Source: Winogradskyella marina
GTDB lineage: Bacteria > Bacteroidota > Bacteroidia > Flavobacteriales > Flavobacteriaceae
Reading direction: 5' to 3'
Length of the DNA stretch: 64,000 bases
Assembly: GCF_015645385.1 (NCBI RefSeq)
Contig: NZ_JADOET010000002.1
Location: 62,001-126,000, forward strand
Made by a program: the position numbers and the translations under genes. Shown here piece after piece: positions 1 through 7,440 of this stretch (its first letter is position 1; each line of letters begins with the position of its first letter). Below the pieces are notes generated by a model. That model was not told where the DNA came from. It worked only from the letters and a program-made list of their open reading frames with translations, and did no database searches.

Positions 1-434
1 ATCCAAAATACAAAGCGCGTTGCGATGAGTATTTCTACAATGCACATAGACACGAAGGTCGTGGGATTGGTGGATTATTCTTTGATTATTGCAAAGCCAC
101 AGATGCTATGAGTATGCAGAATTGGTATGATTTTGTCACCGAAGTTGGTGATAGTTTCTTAGAAGCCTACGTCCCGATCGTTGAAAAACGAAAAGGCTTA
201 GACTACAGCAAAGCACAGCGCGATTGGCAAGAAATTAGAAGAGGCCGTTATGTTGAATTTAATCTCGTACATGATAAAGGCACCTTATTCGGATTAAAAA
301 CTAATGGACGTATTGAAAGTATCCTAATGAGCTTACCACCACATGTACAGTGGGTGTACGACCACCATCCAGAAGCTGGTAGCGAAGAAGAAAAGTTGAT
401 TAAGGTGTTACAAAAGCCTGTAGATTGGGTGTAA
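1..434 (+). CDS. hemF: Oxygen-dependent coproporphyrinogen III oxidase, C-terminal part
   Basis: Only the last 144 codons are inside the window (first complete codon at base 3). The product oxidatively decarboxylates coproporphyrinogen III to protoporphyrinogen IX in haem synthesis. The visible part carries the family's GRGIGGLFFDY segment and the C-terminal block RGRYVEFNLVHDKGT followed by LKTNGRIESILMSLPP, all standard for HemF. The reading frame is open to the window edge. hemB, an earlier enzyme of the same pathway, lies 3.4 kb downstream. No anomaly is seen in the visible part. Confidence 0.95.
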   Translation, partial: PKYKARCDEYFYNAHRHEGRGIGGLFFDYCKATDAMSMQNWYDFVTEVGDSFLEAYVPIVEKRKGLDYSKAQRDWQEIRRGRYVEFNLVHDKGTLFGLKTNGRIESILMSLPPHVQWVYDHHPEAGSEEEKLIKVLQKPVDWV

Positions 435-442
435 TTAATTTA

Positions 443-476
443 AGACCTCGCAGGTTTTTAAAACCTAGCAGATCTA
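443..476. repeat. Dispersed ACCTGNCAGGT-type palindrome, short form
   Basis: Imperfect inverted repeat with arms related to GACCTNNCAGGT around a TTTTAAAA-like centre, in the gap between hemF and the YchJ-like gene. It belongs to a family with six other copies in this window (904, 3815, 8589, 59904, 60354, 61524). Base differences between the arms suggest some decay. Confidence 0.75.
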
Positions 477-492
477 TAAGAGTACGATAACC

Positions 493-879
493 ATGAACTG
501 TCATTGCGGAAACAATAAAACCTACCAAGAATGCTGCGAAGTTTTCCATCTTAATAATGGAAAAACCGAAACAGCTGAACAATTGATGCGTTCTAGATAT
601 TCTGCTTTTGTCCTTGCCAATGGTGATTATATAATGGCAACGCATCACAAATCTACACGCCCCATAAAAGAGAAAAAAGCCATTCAAAAATGGGCCAAAT
701 CGGTACAATGGATTCGATTAGACGTTTTAGAATCATCCAAAGGAATGCAAAACGACACCGAAGGCACCGTAACCTTTAACGCTTACTTTTTTGAAAACGG
801 AAAAGTGGATGTTATCCATGAAAAATCGGCTTTTGTAAAAGAGAATGGGCAATGGTTTTATTTGGGATTGAGTAAATAA
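493..879 (+). CDS. YchJ-like SEC-C/NTF2-fold protein
   Basis: A 128-residue protein that starts with a compact cysteine cluster (C3, C5, C14, C15 in CHCGNNKTYQECC), the SEC-C type zinc-binding motif at the N terminus of the YchJ/UPF0225 family. The rest, with AEQLMRSRYSAFVLANGDYI and a C-terminal WFYLGLSK, matches the family's NTF2-like fold. Biochemical function is not established for the family. It sits alone downstream of hemF, between two copies of a dispersed palindrome, so co-transcription is uncertain. Length is slightly short for a YchJ homologue but covers the single domain. Confidence 0.85.
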   Translation: MNCHCGNNKTYQECCEVFHLNNGKTETAEQLMRSRYSAFVLANGDYIMATHHKSTRPIKEKKAIQKWAKSVQWIRLDVLESSKGMQNDTEGTVTFNAYFFENGKVDVIHEKSAFVKENGQWFYLGLSK

Positions 880-903
880 AGAACTAAAATGATGAATCAT
901 ACT

Positions 904-936
904 TAACCTAGCAGGTTTCAAAAACCTTGCAGGTCT
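904..936. repeat. Dispersed ACCTGNCAGGT-type palindrome, short form
   Basis: Second copy of the family: arms AACCTAGCAGGTTT and AAACCTTGCAGGTCT head to tail just after the YchJ-like gene. Together with the copy at 443 it brackets that gene. Confidence 0.75.
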
Positions 937-1002
937 AAAATTATAAAACTATCCTATATCATTTGATTGTTGAATAAAGACATTTTTCATGATAATAATT
1001 TT

Positions 1003-1104
1003 ACACCCCTAAAGTCCCCTCAAGGGGACAATTAATAAAAAAATCTTTTAGATTTTTTTATTCGCAACAGTGAGACTGTCCCCTTGAGGGGACTTTAGGG
1101 GTGT
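1003..1104. repeat. 102-bp nested palindrome (27-bp perfect terminal arms)
   Basis: Bases 1003-1029 and 1078-1104 are perfect 27-bp reverse complements, each containing TCCCCTCAAGGGGA or its complement. Inside lies a second perfect 13-bp inverted repeat (1034-1046 with 1050-1062) with a 3-base loop. As RNA or single-stranded DNA the whole element folds into a long hairpin. It starts 8 bp beyond the helicase stop codon (read from the minus strand) and could terminate helicase transcription, but its size and GC-rich arms look more like a miniature mobile palindrome than an ordinary terminator. Confidence 0.85.
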
Positions 1105-1112
1105 TTTCAAAC

Positions 1113-3749
1113 CTATTTCCAAACCACAACCTCTTTGGTCACCTCTTTAAACGCATTATATACGTGATATAATCGTGCTTTCAATAATAATTTTCGACCT
1201 TCAACACTTCGTGTAAAAAACAGTTTACTCTTTCCTAAATAATTAGTCCAATAGTTTTGAAAAATAAGAGCGTTTTCTTTCTTATCCCCAAACATTTCAG
1301 GAACCGGATAGAAATTTTCAACATCAAAACGCTTTCTAAATATGTTTGTTTTTATTATTAGATATCTTGGCGATTCAACAGGTTCTATAAGTTCACTTAA
1401 GGCTTTAGCGAATAATGAATTTTCAAGTGCATTGGCACCCACCAAATTACAAACCACATCACCTTTGCCTAATAAATGAGAAGTCACGCTTATGTGCTTT
1501 CGGTTTGAAGTGACATAACCCAATTCGTCCAACGTATCGAGAATCGCTAAACCCATTTTACCAATCTTTTTATAGAGGTAACCATGACGTAGATACAGCT
1601 TTACTGCCTTATAAAATTTATAACCAAAAGTGCCCACTGCTGCTGCTAAAAAAGCATAGATAAAGTAATAAACACCACGTTGTAAAATGAGGTTAAAACT
1701 ATGCACTATAAATTCAACATAAAACAGCATCATGGTAAAAAACAATTCCACCACAAAAAACCGAAGTGCGTCAAAATAACAAATTTGCTTTTGCTTTTTA
1801 AAAGGTCGTTTTCCCTGATGTAAAACTTTAACTTCCTTGGTTAGTTTAGTGCCTTTTCCGATGGCATTATTCCATTTTTCGGTAATTAAAATCCGATTTG
1901 TCGCATGTTTTATGGTGGCTTCGTTTAATGCTTCAATCGATTCCACAGGAATTTCATCAGGAATATTTAAGCGTTCAAAACCATTAGCTATAAACGGAAT
2001 GGTACTGTTGGTAACGCCAACAAAGGCTTCAAAGCGTCGTTTTAAGGTATCTACTTCTCGTCCACCATCTAAATTTGTTGGATCTACACAAGCCAAGTGC
2101 CAAATGTTTCCTGTTTTGTTAGGTGCATTGGCATCTTTTCGGATGGCTCTTCCTCGCATTTGGTTAGACGATACAAACGAGCCAATGAAAGACGCTAGAA
2201 CCAAGCTGTTGATAGATGGCGCATCCCAACCTTCGCCCAACAAGGATTTCGTGCCGATAAGTACATTAATGTGTCCGGCTTCAAAAAGCTGTGTGATGAT
2301 GCTAACAATAGAATTTTCAGGTTTCCCTTTGGGGTTGACCAACAAAAACGATGCATCGGTTTGCAATGGTGAAAATGAAAAATTATCCAAAGATTCAATC
2401 GTTTCAAACGCTTTTAAAATCGATTGATGAACAATCACAACACTGCCCGAAAGTACCGCTAATACTTCAGGACGAGAACAATAATATCTAACATATTGAA
2501 AAATAGGAAGCACGCCAATTTTGTTAATGTCCGCTATGTTTTCATCAGTCGTATTTAAAAATTCCTTCCGAATATAATCGGTAAGAACAACACATCTTAA
2601 ATCGGATTTTAAACTTTCGCGTTCAGCTTTGACAATACTGACGATGCTTTTAAGTTTACTCGGACTATTAGATAATGATTTATACAACAATTTTTTGCCT
2701 ATAAAATCGACGGATTTTCGTTCAAAAACATTGAGTCGTCTTAATCGTTTTTCTAAAGTTGCAATGTATTTTTCCTGTTCAATTAAGTGTTCTCTATCGG
2801 AAACTAAGATATTCTGAAATAAAATACCCAACCAATACAAATCGAGTTCAGGAAACTGAATCATTTCTTGTTTTTCAAAGCCTAAAACTTCTAATTTTTG
2901 ATGATCGATTTCAAATCCACAAGCGTACAAAAATATGAGAATGGCAGAAAAATAGTCGGTATTAGAATAGAGTTCGTCTAAATGCCAATTCGGGTTTTTA
3001 TAAAAACGGTGTTCAATTAAAAAATCGATGAAGGTGTCATCTTTTACTAATTCGTCTTTAAAATCTGAAATATCGCGTCTAAAATCAACAATAAAATTGA
3101 TTTCTAAATCCTCAGGTTTTGAGAAGTATACAAAGTCTTGATGAGGACTTAAATCGCCTTCACGCACCAAATCTGGTACTGCAATTTCATCATCCACCTC
3201 GCCACAGAGCGTAAAATATTTAGACACCTCTGCTCTACTACTATCGTAAGGTGGTGTTGCCGTAAGTGCCACGATATAAAACTCAGAATTCCGTTTTAAA
3301 TCCATTAAGCAATTCCACCACGCATTTTTTAAATGATGGGCTTCGTCTAAAACTAAAGTTTCAATATTGTGTTTGTTGAAGAATTGGTAATAATCGTTTT
3401 TATCTTCAAACGTTTTATAAAAGGCATGTAAAGATTGATAGGTTGAAAAGGTTACATCGCTTGGCGATTTAATATCGAATGAAAAGGCTTCAAAATCACA
3501 ATTCTCAGTAAAAAAGTTTTGTAATCGGTCTTCCCATTGGTTTCTAATGGTCAATGTTGGAGCTAAAACAAGCGTTTTCTTTCCTAATTTTCTAACAATT
3601 TCTAATCCTAGAATCGTTTTTCCAGAACCAGGTGGTGCAATCACATGAAAATGATTGTCTGCAATATGGCTATTAAACTGTTTTAAAAGTTCGGCTTGGT
3701 AGCTTCGCCAAGGAAAAATAAATTCTAAATCATCTAGGGATTTGAGCAC
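1113..3749 (-). CDS. DEAH-box superfamily 2 helicase with internal hydrophobic segment
   Basis: An 878-residue SF2 helicase. Motif I is APPGSGKT (38-45), motif II DEAH (135-138), motif III TATP (163-166), motif V near 499-512 (GTKSLLGEGWDAP) and motif VI QMRGRAIR (530-537). These define the two RecA-like lobes (about 10-180 and 430-590), separated by a roughly 250-residue helical insertion. Residues 661-712 are unusually hydrophobic and read like two membrane-spanning stretches, followed by about 165 residues that I do not recognise. ATP-dependent nucleic-acid translocation is inferred from the motifs; the substrate is unknown. It stands alone, with the 102-bp palindrome at its 3' end. A membrane-tethered helicase would be unusual. 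Confidence 0.85.
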   Translation of the reverse strand: MLKSLDDLEFIFPWRSYQAELLKQFNSHIADNHFHVIAPPGSGKTILGLEIVRKLGKKTLVLAPTLTIRNQWEDRLQNFFTENCDFEAFSFDIKSPSDVTFSTYQSLHAFYKTFEDKNDYYQFFNKHNIETLVLDEAHHLKNAWWNCLMDLKRNSEFYIVALTATPPYDSSRAEVSKYFTLCGEVDDEIAVPDLVREGDLSPHQDFVYFSKPEDLEINFIVDFRRDISDFKDELVKDDTFIDFLIEHRFYKNPNWHLDELYSNTDYFSAILIFLYACGFEIDHQKLEVLGFEKQEMIQFPELDLYWLGILFQNILVSDREHLIEQEKYIATLEKRLRRLNVFERKSVDFIGKKLLYKSLSNSPSKLKSIVSIVKAERESLKSDLRCVVLTDYIRKEFLNTTDENIADINKIGVLPIFQYVRYYCSRPEVLAVLSGSVVIVHQSILKAFETIESLDNFSFSPLQTDASFLLVNPKGKPENSIVSIITQLFEAGHINVLIGTKSLLGEGWDAPSINSLVLASFIGSFVSSNQMRGRAIRKDANAPNKTGNIWHLACVDPTNLDGGREVDTLKRRFEAFVGVTNSTIPFIANGFERLNIPDEIPVESIEALNEATIKHATNRILITEKWNNAIGKGTKLTKEVKVLHQGKRPFKKQKQICYFDALRFFVVELFFTMMLFYVEFIVHSFNLILQRGVYYFIYAFLAAAVGTFGYKFYKAVKLYLRHGYLYKKIGKMGLAILDTLDELGYVTSNRKHISVTSHLLGKGDVVCNLVGANALENSLFAKALSELIEPVESPRYLIIKTNIFRKRFDVENFYPVPEMFGDKKENALIFQNYWTNYLGKSKLFFTRSVEGRKLLLKARLYHVYNAFKEVTKEVVVWK

Positions 3750-3770
3750 TCAGAAATGGGTTTAAATCGT

Positions 3771-3778
3771 TAACTTTG
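3771..3778 (+). promoter_or_regulatory. Candidate -7 promoter box for hemB
   Basis: TAACTTTG matches the Bacteroidota -7 consensus TAnnTTTG about 100 bp before the hemB start. No good TTG box is seen at the usual spacing. The resulting leader would carry the long-form palindrome at 3815. Confidence 0.45.
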
Positions 3779-3814
3779 TATTTGATAAAAGTAATCATAA
3801 TCCTCATACATAAA

Positions 3815-3872
3815 AACCTGTCAGGTTTTAGATACTGAATTAACTTCAGCACAACACCTAACAAGTCTAAAA
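3815..3872. repeat. Dispersed palindrome, long form with conserved loop
   Basis: Begins with AACCTGTCAGGTTTTAGAT and ends with ACACCTAACAAGTCTAAAA. The arms match the short palindromes, but the centre holds about 25 extra bases (GATACTGAATTAACTTCAGC). Nearly the same centre occurs at 59904-59957, so this is a distinct subtype. It lies directly before hemB. Confidence 0.75.
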
Positions 3873-3881
3873 CACATAATC

Positions 3882-4874
3882 ATGTTTCCATTACGAAGAA
3901 ATAGAAGACTAAGAACTAACGCGGCTATTAGAAGTTTAGTTAGAGAAAACCACATTACTCCAAATGATTTTTTAGTACCACTTTTTGTGGTTGAAGGTAA
4001 AGGCGTAAAAGATGAAATTCCGTCTATGCCCAACTATTTTAGGTACAGTTTAGATTTACTTGAAAATGAAGTCAAAGAATTATGGAGCTTAGGTTTAAAA
4101 GCGGTGTTACTCTTTGTAAAAGTTCCGGATAATTTAAAAGATAACAAAGGTACAGAGGCATTAAACTCAGATGGATTGATGCAACGCGCTATTAAAACGG
4201 TAAAAAATGCTTGTCCGGATATGATAGTGATGACAGATGTTGCTCTTGACCCTTATTCTTCCGTTGGCCACGATGGTATTGTACAAAACGGGATGATTAT
4301 TAATGACGAATCGGCCGAAGTGCTCGCAAAAATGGCCTTAACACACGCTCAAGCGGGTTCTGATTTTGTAGCGCCTAGCGATATGAACGATGGAAGAACG
4401 TTACAAATGCGTCAATTACTAGAACAAGAAGGCTATAAAAACACTGGTATTATGGCTTATACTGCAAAATACGCATCTTCGTTTTATGGCCCTTTTCGCG
4501 ATGCTCTTGATTCTGCACCTGTGGATTTAGTTGATGTACCGAAAGACAAAAAAACCTACCAAATGGATTTTGGTAACCGAATTGAAGCGGTTAGAGAAAC
4601 TTTAATAGATATTGAAGAAGGTGCCGATATTGTGATGGTTAAACCAGGCCTTTCCTACCTAGATATTTTAAGAGACATTAAAAATGAAGTGGATGTGCCT
4701 GTGGCCGTATATCAAGTATCTGGTGAATACGCCATGATAAAAGCAGCTGCAGAAAAAGGGTGGTTAAATCATGATCAGGTAATGCTAGAAACTACGATGG
4801 CTTTTAAGCGTGCTGGTGCCGATATTATTACCTCTTATTTTGCTAAAGATGTTGTGAAAATTATTAATGGGTAA
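3882..4874 (+). CDS. hemB: Delta-aminolevulinic acid dehydratase (porphobilinogen synthase)
   Basis: Full-length 330-residue enzyme that condenses two 5-aminolevulinate molecules to porphobilinogen. The two Schiff-base lysines are visible: K196 in MAYTAKYASSFYGP and K254 in VMVKPG. The metal-site region is DVALDPYSSVGHDG (119-132), without the three cysteines of zinc-dependent enzymes, so by family knowledge it should rely on magnesium or potassium instead of catalytic zinc. The ATG follows a long-form palindrome and a TAACTTTG promoter box. It is probably transcribed alone. Confidence 0.97.
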   Translation: MFPLRRNRRLRTNAAIRSLVRENHITPNDFLVPLFVVEGKGVKDEIPSMPNYFRYSLDLLENEVKELWSLGLKAVLLFVKVPDNLKDNKGTEALNSDGLMQRAIKTVKNACPDMIVMTDVALDPYSSVGHDGIVQNGMIINDESAEVLAKMALTHAQAGSDFVAPSDMNDGRTLQMRQLLEQEGYKNTGIMAYTAKYASSFYGPFRDALDSAPVDLVDVPKDKKTYQMDFGNRIEAVRETLIDIEEGADIVMVKPGLSYLDILRDIKNEVDVPVAVYQVSGEYAMIKAAAEKGWLNHDQVMLETTMAFKRAGADIITSYFAKDVVKIING

Positions 4875-4959
4875 AAAATTATTCAAGCCTTTAACGTCTT
4901 ACTATTTACATCAAAAAATCTAAAAATACTTTAAAAATAAGCTAATCAACACTTAATTT

Positions 4960-4993
4960 TTGATTGACAATCAATCCAATTTTTATATATTTG
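4960..4993 (+). promoter_or_regulatory. Promoter and overlapping palindromic operator of the Lrp-family gene
   Basis: TTG (4964-4966), 19 bp, then TATATTTG (4986-4993) is a complete Bacteroidota promoter. A perfect 15-bp palindrome, TTGATTG-A-CAATCAA (4960-4974), covers the TTG element. Its position fits an autoregulatory operator for the Lrp-type protein encoded 48 bp downstream. Confidence 0.7.
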
Positions 4994-5040
4994 ATTTTGA
5001 ATCGTTAGAAAAACACTAAAACTGATTTACAATCGAAAAA

Positions 5041-5448
5041 ATGGATAAAATTGACAAGAAAATAATAAAAATGCTTTCTGCAAACGCTCGAGAGTCTTTT
5101 GCGAACATCGGAAAGTCGGTAGATTTATCGGCACCTGCCGTTGGGAAACGCGTTAAACAATTAGAGGAAAAAGGATTTATTTTGGGGTATTCACTTCGAA
5201 TTAACCATGATAAATTAGGCCTCACTACAAGAGCTTATATCAATCTAAAAATTCATCAATCTAGCACTTTAAGAACGGCCTATAATCAAATTAAAACCTT
5301 TAAAGAAGTACAACGTTGCGACCGAGTTTCCGGAGAAGACAGTCTGTATATTCTAGCTTATTTTAAAAACAATAAAGGTTTAGTTACAATGTTAGAACGC
5401 ATTTCACAATATGGTGTGCCTAATACCAGAATCATTTTAGAGAGTTAA
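5041..5448 (+). CDS. Lrp/AsnC family transcriptional regulator
   Basis: A 135-residue protein. Residues 1-55 form the AsnC-type winged HTH (DKIDKKIIKMLSANARESF, then SAPAVGKRVKQLEEKGFILGY), and the rest is the RAM ligand-binding and oligomerisation domain. It is about 15-20 residues shorter than E. coli Lrp, trimmed at the C terminus. Such proteins usually sense amino acids and control their metabolism or transport; the effector here is unknown. The palindrome over its promoter suggests autoregulation. It is single, with no metabolic gene next to it to hint at a target. Confidence 0.92.
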   Translation: MDKIDKKIIKMLSANARESFANIGKSVDLSAPAVGKRVKQLEEKGFILGYSLRINHDKLGLTTRAYINLKIHQSSTLRTAYNQIKTFKEVQRCDRVSGEDSLYILAYFKNNKGLVTMLERISQYGVPNTRIILES

Positions 5449-5473
5449 TGTTTGCTAGACTAATAATTCTATA

Positions 5474-5656
5474 TTATTTATCAGCAAAAGGATTCCCACT
5501 GAACTTTACAAACTCTTCATGAGTTAATAACTCTCCTTCAAAAGGCTGTTATACACTATCTTTAATGGTTTCGAGACGATACGTTACCTTTCCTTTAAGT
5601 TGAGCAGATAAGCCATATGAACTTAGTATAACGAGTATTAAAAATATGCTCTTCAT
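5474..5656 (-). pseudogene. Small secreted protein gene with an internal stop
   Basis: Read on the minus strand, ATG at 5656 gives a clear signal peptide (MKSIFLILVILSSYGLSAQ) and then LKGKVTYRLETIKDSV, a TAA at 5549-5551, and in the same frame QPFEGELLTHEEFVKFSGNP to a second stop at 5474. The coding character on both sides of the stop suggests a roughly 60-residue secreted protein broken by one nonsense change. The family is not recognised. It could instead be a genuine 35-residue peptide with chance reading beyond the stop. Confidence 0.6.
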
Positions 5657-5756
5657 GGTTTAATTTACAAAATATTTCAACTATTTATTTCTTGTTATAA
5701 AATTTAACTTGGTAATAACTAAAAAAATAGCGCACCTAAAATTAGTATTCATTTTG

Positions 5757-5764
5757 TAACTTTG
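5757..5764 (+). promoter_or_regulatory. -7 promoter box of the CNNM/CBS gene
   Basis: TAACTTTG ends at 5764, overlapping the first G of an in-frame GTG. Because the promoter covers that GTG, translation must begin at the ATG at 5788, giving a leader of about 17 bases. Confidence 0.6.
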
Positions 5765-5787
5765 TGTATCTAAACTCTAAAACATTA

Positions 5788-6906
5788 ATGGGCTTACTCA
5801 TTTTTTTCGCTGTCATTTCCATCTTCTTTTCATTTTTATGTTCAATTTTAGAAGCTGTTCTTTTAAGTATTACTCCAACTTTTCTTAATCTTAAAAAAAA
5901 AGAGGGTAAATCTTATGCTGTTGAATTGGAAGAATTAAAAAAAGATGTTGATCGACCACTTATCGCCATTTTAACCTTAAACACTATTGCGCATACGGTT
6001 GGTGCCATCTTAGTTGGTGTACAAGCTAAAGTTGCCTATGTAGAATTATATGGCAGTACAGAACACAGTATTTTAGGCATTAATTTTACGGAAGAATTAA
6101 TGGTTGGACTCGTGTCTACAATAATGACGATTCTTATCTTAGTTGCTTCAGAAATTATACCTAAAACCATAGGAGCCACCTACTGGAAGCAATTATCTAA
6201 TTTTACCGCAAAGGCTTTAAACGTTCTAATTTTTCCTTTAAAATGGACAGGTATTTTATGGCTACTTCAATTAACTACAAAACTAATTGGTGGTCAAGGC
6301 CATGGAAGTGTTTTAAATAGAGAAAGTTTTGCCGCAATGGCAGAAATAGCGGAAGAAGAAGGTGTTTTTGAAGAAAACGAAAGTAAGGTTATTAAAAACC
6401 TACTTAGCTTTAAGGAGGTTCAAGCCAAAGACGTTATGACACCTCGTACAGTAATGAAAACGGAAAACGAAAAAATGACGGTTGAAGCATTTTTTAAAGC
6501 CAATTCTAATATTCGATTTTCTAGAGTTCCTGTCTATACAGATGACGCTGATAATATTACTGGTTTAGTTTTAAAAGCGGAAGCATTTAAAGAAATGGCC
6601 CTTGGTAATGGTTCTAAATTATTGTCGGAAATTAAACGCAGTATCATTATTGTGAATCGTAATTTACCTATTCCTACTTTATTTGAACAATTATTAGAAA
6701 GCCGAAATCACCTCGCCTTAGTCGTCGATGAATACGGAACTGTTAGTGGTTTACTGACAATGGAAGATGTTATTGAAACACTTCTAGGACTCGAAATTAT
6801 GGACGAAAGTGATAATGTTTCTGATTTACAACTATTAGCACGAAAAAGCTGGGAATCTAGAGCAAAACGTTTAGGAATAATAGAAAATGATAATTTAGAG
6901 AAATAA
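5788..6906 (+). CDS. CNNM/CorC-type membrane protein with CBS pair
   Basis: A 372-residue protein. The N-terminal DUF21/CNNM membrane domain (about 1-175) has several hydrophobic helices and the LEAVLLSITP segment; two CBS repeats follow (about 200-330), containing DVMTPRTVM and VVDEYGTVSGLLTMEDVIE. It lacks the C-terminal CorC_HlyC domain of longer relatives. The family is linked to Mg2+ or Co2+ efflux in the inner membrane. The ATG at 5788 is preferred over an in-frame GTG at 5764 because a TAACTTTG promoter box covers the latter. It ends 8 bp before ogt, suggesting co-transcription. Confidence 0.88.
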   Translation: MGLLIFFAVISIFFSFLCSILEAVLLSITPTFLNLKKKEGKSYAVELEELKKDVDRPLIAILTLNTIAHTVGAILVGVQAKVAYVELYGSTEHSILGINFTEELMVGLVSTIMTILILVASEIIPKTIGATYWKQLSNFTAKALNVLIFPLKWTGILWLLQLTTKLIGGQGHGSVLNRESFAAMAEIAEEEGVFEENESKVIKNLLSFKEVQAKDVMTPRTVMKTENEKMTVEAFFKANSNIRFSRVPVYTDDADNITGLVLKAEAFKEMALGNGSKLLSEIKRSIIIVNRNLPIPTLFEQLLESRNHLALVVDEYGTVSGLLTMEDVIETLLGLEIMDESDNVSDLQLLARKSWESRAKRLGIIENDNLEK

Positions 6907-6914
6907 GCCGCATC

Positions 6915-7403
6915 TTGGAACCGTCCATTCTACAAACCTGTTATATTGAAACACCACTTGGACACGCTAAAATTACAGGTAACGAAAACGGTATTGCTTC
7001 AGTTTCAATATTAGATACGCAAAAAGAATTATCAGACAGCATTCCAGAATCGTTGTTAGATTGTGTTATTCAGCTTAAAGCATACTTCAACGACACCCGA
7101 AAAACGTTCGACCTAAAACTTAATCCAGAAGGTACAACGTTTCAGAAAAAAGTATGGAAACAGTTAGAAACTATTCCTTTTGGTAAATCCATCTCGTATT
7201 TAGACTTATCCAAGCAGTTAGGTGATGCTAAAGCCATACGAGCTGTAGCTAATGCCAACGGAAAAAACCCGCTTTGGATTATTGTTCCTTGCCATAGAGT
7301 TATTGGAAGCGATGGCAGTTTAACAGGTTATGCTGGCGGATTATACAGAAAACAATGGCTGCTTAATCATGAAAGTGACTACAAACAACAAATGCTTTTT
7401 TAA
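6915..7403 (+). CDS. ogt: Methylated-DNA--protein-cysteine S-methyltransferase
   Basis: A 162-residue suicide repair protein that moves the methyl group from O6-methylguanine to its own cysteine. The active-site PCHRVIGSDGSLTGYAGGL is present with C126, preceded by the HTH segment around SYLDLSKQLGDAKAIRAVANA. A TTG start at 6915 is used in this call because no ATG lies near the expected N terminus and an in-frame stop is just upstream. It begins 8 bp after the CNNM gene stop, so translation is probably coupled. Confidence 0.92.
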   Translation: MEPSILQTCYIETPLGHAKITGNENGIASVSILDTQKELSDSIPESLLDCVIQLKAYFNDTRKTFDLKLNPEGTTFQKKVWKQLETIPFGKSISYLDLSKQLGDAKAIRAVANANGKNPLWIIVPCHRVIGSDGSLTGYAGGLYRKQWLLNHESDYKQQMLF

Positions 7404-7440
7404 GATTACTTTTACTATATTTAGTTCCTAAACCCGTCCT

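Noticed and set aside
2195-2407. Minus-strand frame inside the helicase gene
   Set aside because: It is a shifted-frame shadow of the helicase with no independent features, as are other such internal frames.
5764-5787. GTG start for the CNNM/CBS gene
   Set aside because: It overlaps a TAACTTTG promoter box, so it would not be in the transcript; ATG at 5788 is preferred.
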